Of a stretch of DNA of 64,000 nt, positions 37,582 through 48,836 are shown one piece after another; within the stretch, counting starts at the first letter, position 1; each line of letters starts with the position of its first letter. This stretch comes from Desulfobacteraceae bacterium (GTDB lineage: Bacteria; Desulfobacterota; Desulfobacteria; Desulfobacterales; JACKCP01). The notes under the pieces are model-generated. The model was not told the DNA's origin and did no database searches. It worked only from the letters and a program-made list of their open reading frames with translations. The DNA lies in contig JACKCP010000011.1 of NCBI GenBank assembly GCA_020633955.1, positions 36,222-100,221 on the forward strand. Reading direction: 5' to 3'. A program made the translations under genes and the position numbers.

Positions 37582-38007
37582 TTATCTCCTGAGACTGTGA
37601 GCCTCAATTTTTTTTCTCAGTCTCAGGTAAGGAGCATACTCCTTGTCACAATTACATATATGGTCAGAATAAACATCTGCAATATGATCGACCATTTCAT
37701 TATCAGTTGTTTCCGGATCTTCAGCAAGTCTTCTTCTCAGCTTGATAAGACATCTTAAATAACTTTTATGCTCTTTTCTATGGAGATCAACTTCTGGATA
37801 CCTGTATTTGGCAAGAAGCTTTTCTTCTCTGGAAAAATGTATCCTGAACCCGTCAATAATTGAATTCAGCTCTTCAATATTAAAGCTCCCGGGTCTTTTA
37901 GATATTTTTTTCAAAACATCATTTAATTTTTCTGCAAGAAATTTTCTTGGTTCATCTAAATCCTTTATCAAAACATCAAACTCATTTTTCCATTTGATTT
38001 CTTTCAT
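37582..38007 (-). CDS. Hemerythrin-like domain protein with an altered first ligand
   Basis: About 141 residues. I choose the second ATG because AAAGGTG is 8 nt upstream. The four-helix hemerythrin pattern is visible: FRIHFSREEKLLAKYRYP (H..EE), LHRKEHKSYL (HxxxH) and HICNCDKEYAP (HxxxxD). The first-helix His, normally in D-x-x-H, is replaced in DLDEPRKFLA. Hemerythrins bind O2 or NO at a di-iron site, or act as sensors. Loss of one ligand suggests altered iron binding. Confidence 0.72.
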   Translation of the reverse strand: MKEIKWKNEFDVLIKDLDEPRKFLAEKLNDVLKKISKRPGSFNIEELNSIIDGFRIHFSREEKLLAKYRYPEVDLHRKEHKSYLRCLIKLRRRLAEDPETTDNEMVDHIADVYSDHICNCDKEYAPYLRLRKKIEAHSLRR

Positions 38008-38200
38008 CAACATTCACCTTTAAAAAAGAATATTTAAAAAATTTTTAATGACTATTATAACAATGATTTTTTATTTTAAAAGACAGAAAAAAACCATTTT
38101 TTAATTTTTTTTTAAAACAATACAAACAAAAAAAACAATGACTGCTAATAAACTAATAAATTAATCATGAGCAAAACCGTATTTGCCGGTCAATAAAGTA

Positions 38201-38309
38201 ATATTCAAACTTTGACCCAAAAAATATTCCATGCATTATGCGGTTAAATTTTTTATATTTCTTGAAGCCAACAAAAATTCTGGTTTCAGCCAAATAACTA
38301 AATAAAAAA
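38201..38309. repeat. Dispersed intergenic repeat, family 1
   Basis: CCATGCATTATGCGGTTAAAT, a TATTTCTTGAAG segment, AACAAAAATTCTGG and TTTCAGCCAAATAACTAAAT follow in the same order as the right halves of the copies at 2580 and 61184. Occupies most of the gap between the hemerythrin-like gene and ndh. Confidence 0.6.
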
Positions 38310-38417
38310 ATTGCTTAATCTAAAACACTAATTATTGTAACTTCAAGCAGTATTTTAATTCATAAAAAAAATAATTTGAATAAATTTTATCAAATCATTT
38401 TAAACAGGAGAAAAAAC

Positions 38418-39665
38418 TTGCATATTGTAATAGCAGGAGGCGGTTTTGCAGGGATAAACGCTGCAAAAGCACTCGGTAATAAAAAGGATGTCAAGGTAAC
38501 ACTGATAGATAAAAAAAACCATCATTTATTTCAGCCGCTGCTTTATCAGGTTGCAATGGCAGGGTTAAGCCCTGCAGAAATTGCAGCTCCAATAAGAAGT
38601 CTTCTGTCAAAATACAGAAACATAAGAGTTCTTCAGACAAAACTCATGGATATTAATCAGGATGAAAATACAATAAAAACAGACTTCAAAGATATTACAT
38701 ACGATTATCTGATTTTGGCATGCGGAGCTAAAACAACATATTTTGGCAATGAAAACTGGGAATGCAATGCACCAGGACTAAAAACGATTGAACAGGCAAC
38801 AGAAATAAGAAGAAGGGTTTTAACTGCATTTGAAGATGCAGAAAGAACCGATGACCCTGAAATGCAGAAATTTCATCTTACATTTGTAATTGTCGGAGGA
38901 GGACCAACAGGAGTTGAGCTTGCAGGAGCAATAGGTGAAATGAGCAGGTTTACACTTGCAAAGGATTTTAAAAATGCAAATCCAAAACTTACAAGAATAA
39001 TTTTAGTTGAAGCAGGAAAAAACATATTAAACGATTTTTCAAGAAAATTAAGAGAAAGGGCTGTAAGAGACCTTGAAAAGCTTGGAGTTCAGGTCTGGAC
39101 TTCAAGTAAAGTTACAGATATCGATGATAAATCAGTCACTATAGGAAATGAAAAAATCCAGACTGCCAATGTTTTATGGGCAGCAGGAATAAAGGCTTTT
39201 GAGCCTGCAAAAAACCTCAATCCAAAAACAGATTATATGGGAAGAATTGTTGTAGAAAAGGATTTGAGTATTCCAGGTCATAAAAATATTTTTGTAACAG
39301 GAGATCTTGCTTCCTTTGAACAGGAAAATATCGGACTTCTTCCTCCCCTTGCACCGGTTGCCATGCAGCAGGGAACATTTTGTGCAAAAAATATTTTAAG
39401 GGAAATAAACGGGAAAGAAAGACTTGGGTTTGCTTACAAGGATAAAGGGAAAATGGCAACAATAGGAAGAAGCAAGGCAATTGTTGAAGTCGGCAAATTA
39501 AAACTGTCAGGTTTTTTTGCCTGGCTTATCTGGCTTGTAATTCATATTTATTATTTATCAGGATTTAAAAACAAGTTTTTTGTGTTTCTTAACTGGTCGT
39601 GGTCTTATCTTTCCTTTAAAAAAGGAGCAAGACTTATTCTTTCAAAAAAATGGAAGTCTGACTGA
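38418..39665 (+). CDS. ndh: Type II NADH:quinone oxidoreductase-like flavoprotein
   Basis: I choose the TTG at 38418 because AGGAG lies just before it and the dinucleotide-binding motif then sits at the very N-terminus (HIVIAGGGFAGINAAKAL). The ~415-residue protein has the second Rossmann motif FVIVGGGPTGVELAGAI, the FAD-binding VTGDLAS segment with the quinone-site loop near PVAMQQG, and a hydrophobic C-terminus (FFAWLIWLVIHIYYLSGF) that anchors it to the membrane. It moves electrons from NADH to quinone without proton pumping. Confidence 0.9.
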   Translation: MHIVIAGGGFAGINAAKALGNKKDVKVTLIDKKNHHLFQPLLYQVAMAGLSPAEIAAPIRSLLSKYRNIRVLQTKLMDINQDENTIKTDFKDITYDYLILACGAKTTYFGNENWECNAPGLKTIEQATEIRRRVLTAFEDAERTDDPEMQKFHLTFVIVGGGPTGVELAGAIGEMSRFTLAKDFKNANPKLTRIILVEAGKNILNDFSRKLRERAVRDLEKLGVQVWTSSKVTDIDDKSVTIGNEKIQTANVLWAAGIKAFEPAKNLNPKTDYMGRIVVEKDLSIPGHKNIFVTGDLASFEQENIGLLPPLAPVAMQQGTFCAKNILREINGKERLGFAYKDKGKMATIGRSKAIVEVGKLKLSGFFAWLIWLVIHIYYLSGFKNKFFVFLNWSWSYLSFKKGARLILSKKWKSD

Positions 39666-39670
39666 AAAAA

Positions 39671-39696
39671 AACGGGGGTTTAATCCCCCTGTTTTC
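39671..39696 (+). terminator. Terminator after ndh
   Basis: ACGGGGG/CCCCCTGT stem with a TTTAAT loop followed by TTTT. Confidence 0.7.
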
Positions 39697-39752
39697 TGGA
39701 GGGTAAACGAAAACGTTCTTTTTACCCCACATCTGCTTATAAATTTTCAGGT

Positions 39753-40322
39753 TCAGGTAAAATACTTTCTTGCCTTGTAAAAATAATCAAAGCCTGAAAC
39801 AAGAGTCAGTACAAGTGCAATCCAGATCAAAATATTTCCAATATATGCCATATCAATTCCAATGAAATTATAGTGATAGATCAGAGGAATTAGAGCTGCT
39901 ATCTGAAAACCTGTTTTCCATTTTGCAACAACAGATGCCGAAACATCGTCGTTATGTTCTGTCATAAGATTTCTTAGACCTGTAACAGCAAGTTCCCGCC
40001 CAATTATTATGCATACCATCCAGTCAGGAACCCATCCCTTTGAAACAAGCATTATAAAGGCAGAACTTATCAGAATTTTATCAGCAAGGGGATCCATCAT
40101 TTTACCGAAATTTGAAACAAGTCCCATTTTTCTTGCAAGGAATCCGTCAAGATAATCAGTGATGGATGCAAGAATAAATACAACAGCCGCAAAAAAACAA
40201 TTCCAGAAACTGTCTCCAAGCATGAGCAAAATAAGAACCGGAACAGCAATCACCCTGTAGAGGGTAAAAGCATTGGGATGCATAAGTTTTTTCTTTAAAT
40301 CTTCTTTAATCCTGAACTTCAT
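39753..40322 (-). CDS. pgsA: CDP-diacylglycerol--glycerol-3-phosphate 3-phosphatidyltransferase
   Basis: Makes phosphatidylglycerophosphate in the inner membrane. The 189-residue protein has the CDP-alcohol phosphatidyltransferase signature (TDYLDGFLARKMG, then G...D...D in NFGKMMDPLADK) and several membrane helices. It is the last gene of the minus-strand cluster, with folK ending 5 bp upstream. Confidence 0.93.
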   Translation of the reverse strand: MKFRIKEDLKKKLMHPNAFTLYRVIAVPVLILLMLGDSFWNCFFAAVVFILASITDYLDGFLARKMGLVSNFGKMMDPLADKILISSAFIMLVSKGWVPDWMVCIIIGRELAVTGLRNLMTEHNDDVSASVVAKWKTGFQIAALIPLIYHYNFIGIDMAYIGNILIWIALVLTLVSGFDYFYKARKYFT

Positions 40323-40327
40323 TTTCT

Positions 40328-40819
40328 TTAATCCTTCAAATATTTTTTTATCCCCTGGCTTAAAACTTTTTTTTCTTCAGATAATTTTTTAACACTTTTC
40401 TTAAATACAGGATGCACAAAATTTTCATTGATATCCATTAATGGAAAAAGAACAAAAGCCCTTTCATGCATTCTTTCATGGGGTATCTTAAGATCTGGCA
40501 GATCAATTATTTCATCTGAATAAAATATTATGTCAATATCTATAGTTCTTGGGCCAAACCTTATTTTTTTTTCACCCTGCCCCATTTTCTCCTGGATTTT
40601 TTTTGCTGTTTCAAAAATTTCAAAAACAGTTTTTTCCGATTCAAAAAAAACACAGCAGTTTATGAAATTTGGCTGCTTCTCATAATCAACAGGTTCTGTC
40701 TCATAAAAATAAGAAACATTAAGTTTACCAAATTCATTTTCCAGAAAAAAAAGAGCTTTATTTAAATTTTCAGTTCTTTTCTCAATATTGGAGCCAAGAC
40801 TCAGATAAACATCAGCCAT
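40328..40819 (-). CDS. folK: 6-hydroxymethyl-7,8-dihydropterin pyrophosphokinase
   Basis: Folate pathway enzyme that transfers pyrophosphate from ATP. The 163-residue protein has the N-terminal YLSLGSNIEKR, the pterin-binding ETEPVDYEKQPNFIN and the metal/ATP motif FGPRTIDIDIIFY. The start codon overlaps the stop of the lipoprotein gene by one base, so translation is coupled. Confidence 0.95.
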   Translation of the reverse strand: MADVYLSLGSNIEKRTENLNKALFFLENEFGKLNVSYFYETEPVDYEKQPNFINCCVFFESEKTVFEIFETAKKIQEKMGQGEKKIRFGPRTIDIDIIFYSDEIIDLPDLKIPHERMHERAFVLFPLMDINENFVHPVFKKSVKKLSEEKKVLSQGIKKYLKD

Positions 40820-41196
40820 TACCTTATCTCAAATTCTTTTAAGGCAGACTTGCTTTTTATGTCATTTTTTACAGCTGTAAGCCTCAGCTTATAACGGCCC
40901 TGCCCAAAATCTGAAAAAACATGATAATCACGCTCGCCTTCGATTTCTGCAATCTTTACAAAAGAATCAGGGCATGACTCGCATTCTGTCTGAGAAAGTT
41001 CCAAAACAAAATAATCTGCATTTCCTTTATTATCGAAAAAAAGAGTATGCTTTTGATCTTTTGAAACAATTTTCAAATTTTCAGGCATTGGAACTGTTTC
41101 CATGTCTGTAACAAAGGGCATTGCCTTTCTTCCGCAGCCTGAAAAAAAAAGACAGATAAAAACAAAACTAATAATTAAAATTCTTTTGTTCTTCAT
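40819..41196 (-). CDS. Small lipoprotein
   Basis: About 125 residues from the ATG at 41194-41196 ([11 protein letters not shown]); an ATG five codons earlier is also open. A signal peptide ends in a lipobox (FFSGC), followed by GRKAMPF, a Gly-Arg-Lys start reminiscent of LptM/YifL-type lipoproteins. The rest is a small beta-rich domain of fibronectin III character (YFVLELSQTE, GRYKLRLTAVK). The gene starts inside the end of argH. In many proteobacteria a small lipoprotein gene follows argH, so this could be a diverged equivalent. Confidence 0.65.
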   Translation of the reverse strand: MKNKRILIISFVFICLFFSGCGRKAMPFVTDMETVPMPENLKIVSKDQKHTLFFDNKGNADYFVLELSQTECESCPDSFVKIAEIEGERDYHVFSDFGQGRYKLRLTAVKNDIKSKSALKEFEIR

Positions 41197-42568
41197 CAAG
41201 AAGCTCTGCAATACTTTTTAGTTCGTTTTTAATATTTTCCCTTGATGTACCGCCAAGCGATTTTCTTTTATCAACAACAGCCTCTATATCAAGGTATGAG
41301 TAAATATCATCATCAAAAACATCTGATATTGTCCTTAAATCATCAAGGCTTAGATTTTCAAGCTCACATCCCTTATCAAGAGCAAGTGCAACAGCTTTTC
41401 CGGTAATTTCATGGGCAAGCCTGAAAGCCACATTTTTTTCTACAAGATAATCTGCCATATCTGTTGCATTTAAAAATCCGGACTTAGTTGCTTCAAGCAT
41501 TCTGTCTTTGTTTATCTTAATCTCAGGAAGCATTCTGTTATAAATATCAATGCATGACAAAAGAGTTTTTGCACCGTCAAACAAAGGCGGCTTGTCTTCC
41601 TGCATATCCCTGTTGTATGCCATTGGAAGGGATTTCATCAAAGTAAGGATTGCAACAAGACTTCCGTATACCCGTCCTGTTTTACCCCTTACAAGCTCCG
41701 GGATATCAGGATTTTTCTTTTGGGGCATAATAGAACTTCCTGTTGTAAAACCGTCTGAAATGGTTACAAAGGAAAATTCAGATGTTGACCATAAAATAAG
41801 TTCTTCTGAAATTCTGCTTAAATGCATCATGCATATTGACGCACATGACAAAAACTCTATTACAAAATCCCTGTCTGAAACTGCATCCATGCTGTTTTTT
41901 GTATAGGTTGAAAAACTTAAAAGCTCAGTTGTTCTTTTTCTGTCTATTTTATGGGGAGTTCCTGCAAGTGCTGCAGACCCTAAGGGATTTTCATCAAATC
42001 TTTTTAAGCAGTCAAAAAACCTTGAGGCATCCCTTGTAAACATTTCATAGTATGCAAGCATATGATGTGCAAAAGACACGGGCTGGGCTCTCTGCATATG
42101 GGTATACCCGGGTAAAATTGTGTCAATATTTGAAAGAGCTTTTTCATAAAAGTTTTTTCTTAAATAAAAAAGACCTTCCACAACTTCATTTATTACAGTT
42201 TTAAGATAAAGTCTTATATCAAGTCCTACCTGATCATTTCTGCTTCTTGCAGTATGAAGCTTTCTAGCGGCATCGCCAATTTCTTCAGTAAGATAAGACT
42301 CAATGTGCATATGAATATCTTCAAGTGAATCATCATGCAAAAAATCACCTGATTCTATTCTTTTTTCTATTTTTAAAAGACCCTGCTCAATTTTTTTGGC
42401 ATCTTCTCTTGATATGATACCGCACTCAGAAAGCATTTTTGAGTGGGCAATACTTCCCTTTATGTCTTCCTTATAAAGGGCTGAGTCAAAGTCTATGGAA
42501 GAGGAAAACTTTTCCACAGCCTTGTCAGTTGTTACAGAAAAACGCCCACCCCAGAGTTTTGAACTCAT
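41168..42568 (-). CDS. argH: Argininosuccinate lyase
   Basis: Final step of arginine synthesis. The 466-residue protein starts [11 protein letters not shown] and has the lyase motifs [23 protein letters not shown] (catalytic His) and the signature [12 protein letters not shown]. Its start overlaps the argG stop by 4 bp, and the lipoprotein gene begins within its end. Full length. Confidence 0.97.
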   Translation of the reverse strand: MSSKLWGGRFSVTTDKAVEKFSSSIDFDSALYKEDIKGSIAHSKMLSECGIISREDAKKIEQGLLKIEKRIESGDFLHDDSLEDIHMHIESYLTEEIGDAARKLHTARSRNDQVGLDIRLYLKTVINEVVEGLFYLRKNFYEKALSNIDTILPGYTHMQRAQPVSFAHHMLAYYEMFTRDASRFFDCLKRFDENPLGSAALAGTPHKIDRKRTTELLSFSTYTKNSMDAVSDRDFVIEFLSCASICMMHLSRISEELILWSTSEFSFVTISDGFTTGSSIMPQKKNPDIPELVRGKTGRVYGSLVAILTLMKSLPMAYNRDMQEDKPPLFDGAKTLLSCIDIYNRMLPEIKINKDRMLEATKSGFLNATDMADYLVEKNVAFRLAHEITGKAVALALDKGCELENLSLDDLRTISDVFDDDIYSYLDIEAVVDKRKSLGGTSRENIKNELKSIAELLDEEQKNFNY

Positions 42569-43773
42569 GAACTCCTCCGCATCATTTCCTGAATCCTCAG
42601 GCGAAGTGCATTAAGGCGTATAAATCCTTCTGCATCTTTCTGATTGTAGGCTCTGTTGTCTTCTTCAAAGGTTGCAATATCAGGGTTATAAAGTGAATTT
42701 TTCGATTTTCTTCCAAGAATATAGGAATTTCCCTTGTAAAGCTTCATTTTTACTGTACCTGATACTACCTGCTGAGTATGGTCTATCATGGTCTGAAGCA
42801 TTTTCATTTCAGGTGAGAACCAGAATCCGTTGTAGATAAGCTCTGCATATTTTGGAATAAGGGAATCTCTTATATGTGCAACTTCACGGTCAAGTGTAAT
42901 CGATTCAATTGCCATATGTGCATTTCTCAAAATTGTACCGCCCGGAGTTTCATATACACCCCTTGACTTCATTCCAACAAACCTGTTTTCAACAAGATCT
43001 ATTCTTCCTATGCCGTTTTGTCCTGCAATCTGGTTTAATTTTGCAAAAAGAACTCCTGGAGACAGATATTCGCCGTTTACTGCAACAGGGTCACCGTTTT
43101 CAAACTCGATTTCAATTATTTCAGGTTTGTCAGGAGCCTTTTCAGGAGGAATACTCATTGTATACATATCCTCAGTTGCAGATTCCCATGGATCTTCCAA
43201 GACTCCGCCCTCATAGCTTATGTGTAAAATATTTCTGTCTGTTGAGTATGGCTTTTCAATAGTTGTAGGAACCTCAATTCCATGTTTTTTTGCAAAAGCC
43301 ATAAGAGCAGTTCTGGAATTTAAATCCCAGTCTCTCCATGGGGCTATGCACTTGATGTTTGGTTCAAGAGCAAGATAGGAAAGTTCAAATCTTACCTGAT
43401 CGTTTCCTTTTCCTGTTGCACCGTGACTTACTGCATCAGCGCCTTCTTTTCTTGCAATTTCAACCTGTTTTTTTGCAATAAGGGGTCTTGCAATGGAAGT
43501 TCCTAAAAGATAATTCCCCTCATATATTGCATTTGCACGAAAAGCCGGGAAAATATAATCTTTAACAAATTCTTCCCTAAGATCTTCTATATAAACCTTT
43601 GAAGCTCCTGTTTTAAGAGCTTTTGGCTCTACAAAATCAAGTTCTTCCTCCTGGCCCAAATCTGCTGTATAGGCTATTACTTCGCATTCATATGTTTCAA
43701 TGAGCCACTTCAATATTACTGAAGTGTCAAGTCCTCCGGAATATGCAAGAACAACTTTTTTTATATCTGACAT
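42565..43773 (-). CDS. argG: Argininosuccinate synthase
   Basis: Joins citrulline and aspartate with ATP. The 402-residue protein has the N-terminal PP-loop [26 protein letters not shown] and [10 protein letters not shown] regions. Lies 11 bp after argF and overlaps argH, so part of one arginine operon. Confidence 0.97.
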   Translation of the reverse strand: MSDIKKVVLAYSGGLDTSVILKWLIETYECEVIAYTADLGQEEELDFVEPKALKTGASKVYIEDLREEFVKDYIFPAFRANAIYEGNYLLGTSIARPLIAKKQVEIARKEGADAVSHGATGKGNDQVRFELSYLALEPNIKCIAPWRDWDLNSRTALMAFAKKHGIEVPTTIEKPYSTDRNILHISYEGGVLEDPWESATEDMYTMSIPPEKAPDKPEIIEIEFENGDPVAVNGEYLSPGVLFAKLNQIAGQNGIGRIDLVENRFVGMKSRGVYETPGGTILRNAHMAIESITLDREVAHIRDSLIPKYAELIYNGFWFSPEMKMLQTMIDHTQQVVSGTVKMKLYKGNSYILGRKSKNSLYNPDIATFEEDNRAYNQKDAEGFIRLNALRLRIQEMMRRSS

Positions 43774-43784
43774 GATTACCTCTG

Positions 43785-44714
43785 TTATTTAATATTATTA
43801 GTAATAAAAATATCCAAAAGAGCCTTGTGCATGTGAAGCTTGTTTTCTGCTTCATCAAAAATTATTGACTGGCTTCCCTCCATGACTTCATCACTTATTT
43901 CCTCTCCCCTGTGGGCTGGAAGACAGTGCATTACACAGCAGTCTTTTGCAGCATGGCTTAAAAGAGCGGAATCAACAAAAAAGTTTTTGAAAACCTTTTC
44001 CCTTTCCTTTTGTTCAGCTTCCTGTCCCATGCTTGCCCATACATCTGTATAAATAATGTCTGCATCTTTTACAGCTTCTTTCGGATCTCTGAATATTTTT
44101 ATATTTTTGTTTGTTTCCAGAGCCTTTTCAAGAACTTCTTTATCAGGGTCATAGTTTTCAGGGATTGCAAGACTTAGTTCAAAGCCTAAAACCTTTGCAG
44201 CATTTATCCATGAATTTGCAACATTGTTCCCGTCTCCAACCCAGGCATATTTTAAATTTGAGAGATTATTTATTCCACCCTTATGCTCTGCAACAGTCAT
44301 TAAGTCACTTAAAATCTGACATGGATGATACAGGTCTGTAAGTGCGTTTATAACAGGAATTTTACTGTATTTTGCAAAATCTTCAACAAGCTCCTGTGCG
44401 TAGGTTCTTATTACAAGAATGTCGCAGTATCTTTCAAGAACCCTTGCAGTATCTTTTACAGGCTCACTTCTGCTCATCTGGGTGGCACCTGAACTTAAAA
44501 ACATCGGATGTCCTCCAAGCTGTGCAAATGCAACTTCAAAGGAAACCCTTGTTCGTGTGGAGGCCTTGTCAAAAATAAGTGCCATTGTTTTTGAAATAAA
44601 AGGACGGTCAATTATCCCTTTTTTAAATCTTTCTTTTAATTCCAATGCTCTTTCAATAAAATAAATCAGTTCTTCTTTTTTTAATTCTCCTAAATGAAGC
44701 AGATCCTTTTTCAA
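43785..44714 (-). CDS. argF: Ornithine carbamoyltransferase
   Basis: Makes citrulline from ornithine and carbamoyl phosphate. The 309-residue protein has STRTRVSFE (carbamoyl phosphate loop), [11 protein letters not shown], the ornithine-binding SMGQE and [10 protein letters not shown] with the catalytic Cys. Separated from argD by a ~90-bp gap that carries a family-2 repeat. Confidence 0.97.
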   Translation of the reverse strand: MKKDLLHLGELKKEELIYFIERALELKERFKKGIIDRPFISKTMALIFDKASTRTRVSFEVAFAQLGGHPMFLSSGATQMSRSEPVKDTARVLERYCDILVIRTYAQELVEDFAKYSKIPVINALTDLYHPCQILSDLMTVAEHKGGINNLSNLKYAWVGDGNNVANSWINAAKVLGFELSLAIPENYDPDKEVLEKALETNKNIKIFRDPKEAVKDADIIYTDVWASMGQEAEQKEREKVFKNFFVDSALLSHAAKDCCVMHCLPAHRGEEISDEVMEGSQSIIFDEAENKLHMHKALLDIFITNNIK

Positions 44715-44736
44715 TTTAACCTCTATCTTTTGTAAT

Positions 44737-44802
44737 TGTTCAGCTTAAGCTGGATTTCAGTCAACCGGATTTTTCCTCAGTTTTAAGCTGAATAGTTCAG
44801 TT
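44737..44802. repeat. Dispersed repeat, family 2 (argD-argF gap)
   Basis: CTCAGTTTTAAGCTGAATAGTT is the reverse complement of the left end of the copies at 60689 and 63531. Facing ends (TTGTTCAGCTTAAGCTGGATT and its partner) make it an inverted-repeat unit. It sits inside the arginine operon. Confidence 0.5.
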
Positions 44803-44804
44803 TT

Positions 44805-45995
44805 TTAAAATTCGCCAAAAACAATATCTGCAGTTTCTGCAAACATGTCCATAGTTTCAGTATCTATTGTCAAAGGCGGTGCAAGCCTTATTATGTGTCC
44901 CTGAATTATGTTTATCAGAAAACCTTTTTCATAAAAGCTTTTTACAAGATTTGAAACATCAAAATTTTCATCCAGTTCAACACCCATCAAAAGACCGAGT
45001 CCTCTCACATCTTTGATAATCTTATGTTTTTCCTTTAATTTCATCATTAAATCAAGTAAATATCTTCCTTTTTCCAAAGCTTTTTCACAAAGATTATCCC
45101 TTTTTATAATTTCAAGGACTTTGTCTGCGGCCGCACATGAGACAGGGTTTCCTCCAAAAGTTGTCCCGTGGGAACCCGGCCCGAAAGACTGCATTACATG
45201 ATTTGAGGCAAGCATACACCCTATTGGCATTCCGTTTCCAAGAGCCTTGGCAAGAGTCATAATATCTGGAACAACATCATAGTTTTCATAGCAGAAAAGC
45301 TTTCCTGTTCTTCCAATGCCTGTCTGGATTTCATCAAAAATAAGAAGAATATGGTTTTTGTCGCAAAGCTCCCTTAAATCCTTTAAAAACTTTTTATCAG
45401 CCGGCCTTACCCCGCCTTCACCCTGAACCGGCTCAAGCATGATTGCGCATGTATTTTCGCTTACAAGTTTCTTTACAGACTCAATATCGTTGAATACGGC
45501 ATAATCGAAACCTTCAGGAATTGGAGCAAATCCTTTTTTAATTTTATCCTGTCCAGTGGCAGCTATTGTTCCAAGGGTTCTTCCGTGAAATGAATTTAAA
45601 AAGGTAATGATTTTATTTTTATGGATTCCATAATTGTCGCACCCGTATTTTCTTGCAAGCTTTATTGCAGCCTCATTTGCCTCAGCTCCCGAGTTTGCAA
45701 AAAAAACCCTGTCTGCAAAACTTGAGTCTACAAGTTTTTTGGCAAGACTTGTCTGTGGCATCGTATAATAAAGGTTTGAAACATGAAAAAGCTTTTCAGC
45801 CTGATTTTTTACGGCCTCAACAACTTCAGGATGACAATGGCCAAGACTGCACACAGAAATACCTGAAAAAAAATCATAAAAAGAGCGGCCCTTTTCATCA
45901 TATATTTTAAGTCCTTCACCCCGCTCGATCATGAAAGGATAACGCGCATATGTATCTGCAATATTTGAATCGGATACTTCAATCAGCTCTGACAT
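44805..45995 (-). CDS. argD: Acetylornithine aminotransferase
   Basis: PLP-dependent class III aminotransferase making N-acetylornithine. The 396-residue protein has [39 protein letters not shown] and the PLP-lysine in [13 protein letters not shown]. The start overlaps the end of argB by 13 bp. Confidence 0.95.
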   Translation of the reverse strand: MSELIEVSDSNIADTYARYPFMIERGEGLKIYDEKGRSFYDFFSGISVCSLGHCHPEVVEAVKNQAEKLFHVSNLYYTMPQTSLAKKLVDSSFADRVFFANSGAEANEAAIKLARKYGCDNYGIHKNKIITFLNSFHGRTLGTIAATGQDKIKKGFAPIPEGFDYAVFNDIESVKKLVSENTCAIMLEPVQGEGGVRPADKKFLKDLRELCDKNHILLIFDEIQTGIGRTGKLFCYENYDVVPDIMTLAKALGNGMPIGCMLASNHVMQSFGPGSHGTTFGGNPVSCAAADKVLEIIKRDNLCEKALEKGRYLLDLMMKLKEKHKIIKDVRGLGLLMGVELDENFDVSNLVKSFYEKGFLINIIQGHIIRLAPPLTIDTETMDMFAETADIVFGEF

Positions 45996-46894
45996 GAAAA
46001 CACCTCTGTACCTATACCCTGGTTAGTAAAAAGCTCCAGTAAAATTGCATGGCTTTTTGTTCCGTTTATTATCTGGGTTTTTCCGACACCTGATTCAACA
46101 GCTTTTAATGCACACTCAATTTTTGGAATCATTCCGCCCACAATTTCTTCCGAGTCTATCATTTCTTTTGCCTTTACAGAGTCTATTGATGAAATAAGAT
46201 TTTTATTTTTATCTAAAACACCGTCAACATCTGTCATGAGAATAAGTCTTCCTGCATTGAGAGATGATGCAACTTCAGATGCAACAATATCAGCATTTAT
46301 ATTGTATGTTTCACCGTTTTTTCCAACTCCAACAGGTGCAATAACAGGGATAAACCCCTTGTCTGAAAGGGTTTTTATAATTTCAGGTCTTATTTCAACA
46401 ACACGTCCTACCATTCCGGGATCTAGAATTTCCGGCGGCTTGTTTTCATCAATTTTTTGAAGAATCTGCATTTTTTCGGCAACAATAAGTCCTCCGTCCT
46501 TTCCGGTAAGACCAACGCATTTTCCGCCTTCACCGGAGATAAGTGCAACAATTGACTTATTCACCTTTCCGCCCAAAACCATTTCAACAACATCCATGGT
46601 TTCTTCATCTGTAAATCTCATCCCCTGGACAAATTTTGTTTCAATACCCATTCTTTTCAGAACATTGTTAATCTGGGGACCGCCTCCGTGAACAACCACG
46701 GGATTAATACCAATAAACTTTAAAAGGGTGATATCCTTTGCAAAATCATGTTTAAGCTTTTCATCCACCATGGCATGACCTCCGTACTTTATAACAATTG
46801 TCATGCCTGCAAACTTTCTGATGTATGGCAGAGCTTCAATAAGAATATCAGCTACTTTTCCAGGGCCTTGTGAATCAAAAATAGTGTCTGTCAT
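45983..46894 (-). CDS. argB: Acetylglutamate kinase
   Basis: Phosphorylates N-acetylglutamate, often the controlled step of the pathway. The 303-residue protein has [23 protein letters not shown] and the [10 protein letters not shown] segment. It lies 16 bp downstream of hslU, so the arginine genes may be expressed from the xerC-hslVU transcript. Confidence 0.96.
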   Translation of the reverse strand: MTDTIFDSQGPGKVADILIEALPYIRKFAGMTIVIKYGGHAMVDEKLKHDFAKDITLLKFIGINPVVVHGGGPQINNVLKRMGIETKFVQGMRFTDEETMDVVEMVLGGKVNKSIVALISGEGGKCVGLTGKDGGLIVAEKMQILQKIDENKPPEILDPGMVGRVVEIRPEIIKTLSDKGFIPVIAPVGVGKNGETYNINADIVASEVASSLNAGRLILMTDVDGVLDKNKNLISSIDSVKAKEMIDSEEIVGGMIPKIECALKAVESGVGKTQIINGTKSHAILLELFTNQGIGTEVFSCQS

Positions 46895-46910
46895 CTCTAA
46901 TTTTCTCTTT

Positions 46911-48260
46911 TTATAAAATGTATCTGCTCAAATCCTGATTGTTTTTAATGTCAGAAAGCTTATCCTTAACAAAAGCACCATCAATTTCAATATTTTTCTC
47001 ATCAATATCCGGAGCTTTATATAAAATTTCTTCAAGAAGCTTTTCCATTATTGTATGAAGCCTTCTTGCACCTATGTTTTCAGTCCCGGCATTAACCTCT
47101 TCTGCAATTTTTGAAATTTCCTTTACAGCTTCATCTGTAAACGAGAGATTTATTCCTTCTGTTCTTAACAGCGCAATATACTGTAAGGTAAGTGCATTCT
47201 GAGGTTCTGTGAGAATTCTGTAAAAATCGCCTGCTCCGAGAGAATCGAGTTCAACTCTTATTGGAAATCTTCCCTGAAGTTCTGGAATAAGATCTGATGG
47301 CTTTGATATATGAAAAGCTCCTGCTGCAATAAAAAGAATATGGTCTGTCTTTACGCTTCCGTATTTTGTCACAACTGTGCTTCCCTCAACAATAGGGAGA
47401 AGATCACGCTGAACACCTTCCCTTGAAACATCAGGGCCTTTTCCCCCTGTTCTTGCAGTAACCTTGTCTATTTCATCGAGAAAAATTATTCCTGACTGCT
47501 CTGTAAGATCTATTGCCTTTTTTGAAACTGCATCCATATCTATTAAAGAAGCCGCTTCTTCATCTTCAATTATTTTAAGGGCGTCTTTTACCTTCATTTT
47601 TCTTTTTTTGGTATTTTTTGGAAAAATATTTCCCATCATGTCCTTGAAATTAAATCCAAGCTCTTCCATTCCCATATTTGAAAAAACTTCAACCATTGGA
47701 GTTGAGCGTTCATTTACCTCAACTTCAACCTCTCTTTCATCAAGCTTTCCGTTTTCAAGCATTTTCCTTAATTTATCTCTTGTTTTTTCACGGGTTTCAG
47801 CTGTTTCAACAACGTCCATTGAGTTTTGACCTTCACTCTGACCTGAACCGGGAAGAAGAAGATCCAAAACCTTTTCTTCGGAAATTTTTCTGGCCTTTTC
47901 CCTGACCCTTTCCTCCTCTTCAACCTTGACCATTGAAATTGCTGTATTTAAAAGGTCTCTGACCATTGACTCAACATCTCTTCCAACATAGCCTACTTCA
48001 GTAAATTTTGAAGCTTCAACCTTTACAAAGGGAGAACCTGTAAGCTTTGCAAGTCTTCTTGCAATCTCAGTTTTTCCAACACCTGTTGAGCCGATAAGAA
48101 TTATATTTTTGGGAGAAATTTCATCTCTTAAATCCTCTTCGACATGACGTCTTCTCCAGCGGTTTCTAAGGGCTATGGCAACTGATTTTTTTGCGTTTTT
48201 CTGACCGATTATATATTTGTCCAGTTCCTGTTCAATCATGGCTGGTGTAAGGTTAAGCAT
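46911..48260 (-). CDS. hslU: ATPase subunit of HslUV protease
   Basis: AAA+ unfoldase that feeds HslV. The 449-residue protein has [22 protein letters not shown], Walker [10 protein letters not shown], Walker [10 protein letters not shown], the pore-loop region GYVGRDVE and a C-terminal tail that docks into HslV. A charged I-domain insert lies near residues 120-240. Follows hslV by 13 bp. Confidence 0.97.
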   Translation of the reverse strand: MLNLTPAMIEQELDKYIIGQKNAKKSVAIALRNRWRRRHVEEDLRDEISPKNIILIGSTGVGKTEIARRLAKLTGSPFVKVEASKFTEVGYVGRDVESMVRDLLNTAISMVKVEEEERVREKARKISEEKVLDLLLPGSGQSEGQNSMDVVETAETREKTRDKLRKMLENGKLDEREVEVEVNERSTPMVEVFSNMGMEELGFNFKDMMGNIFPKNTKKRKMKVKDALKIIEDEEAASLIDMDAVSKKAIDLTEQSGIIFLDEIDKVTARTGGKGPDVSREGVQRDLLPIVEGSTVVTKYGSVKTDHILFIAAGAFHISKPSDLIPELQGRFPIRVELDSLGAGDFYRILTEPQNALTLQYIALLRTEGINLSFTDEAVKEISKIAEEVNAGTENIGARRLHTIMEKLLEEILYKAPDIDEKNIEIDGAFVKDKLSDIKNNQDLSRYIL

Positions 48261-48273
48261 AATAAATTTCCCT

Positions 48274-48816
48274 TTATTTTTTCTCTATTTTTTCAATTGT
48301 AAAATTTGAATTTGTATAAATACAGGTTTCAGCCGCAATTTCCATTGCACTCAAGACAATATCCTCAATATCCATTTTTGTATTTCTGAAAAGAGCAAGA
48401 GCTGCAGACTGTGCTGAAATGCTTCCTGAACCTATTGAAATTACCCCTTCATCAGGCTCAATCACATCTCCTGTTCCTGAAATCAGATAAGTGTTTGAAT
48501 CATCTGCAGCAATCATCATTGCTTCAAGCTGTCTCAAATATTTGTCTGTTCTCCATTCCCTTGCAAGCTCAACAGATGCTCTTGTAAGATTTCCGCTGTA
48601 CTGCTCAAGTTTTCCCTCAAGCCTTTCTGTAAGGGTAAAGGCATCTGCTGTTGCTCCTGCAAAACCTACAATAATTTTATCATTGTAAATTCTTCTTACT
48701 TTTCTTGCTGTCTTTTTAATTGCAGAATTTCCTAAAGTGACCTGGCCGTCTCCTGCAACAACAACCTTGTTGTCTTTTCTGATGCTTAAAATTGTGGTTC
48801 CCTTGAATTTATCCAT
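48274..48816 (-). CDS. hslV: Peptidase subunit of HslUV protease
   Basis: Threonine peptidase related to proteasome beta subunits. The 180-residue protein has a short propeptide: MDKFKG precedes TTILS, so Thr7 becomes the mature N-terminal nucleophile. [10 protein letters not shown] and [10 protein letters not shown] follow. The xerC-hslV-hslU order is conserved in diverse bacteria. Confidence 0.97.
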   Translation of the reverse strand: MDKFKGTTILSIRKDNKVVVAGDGQVTLGNSAIKKTARKVRRIYNDKIIVGFAGATADAFTLTERLEGKLEQYSGNLTRASVELAREWRTDKYLRQLEAMMIAADDSNTYLISGTGDVIEPDEGVISIGSGSISAQSAALALFRNTKMDIEDIVLSAMEIAAETCIYTNSNFTIEKIEKK

Positions 48817-48836
48817 ATTAAAAACTCCTGATTCCC

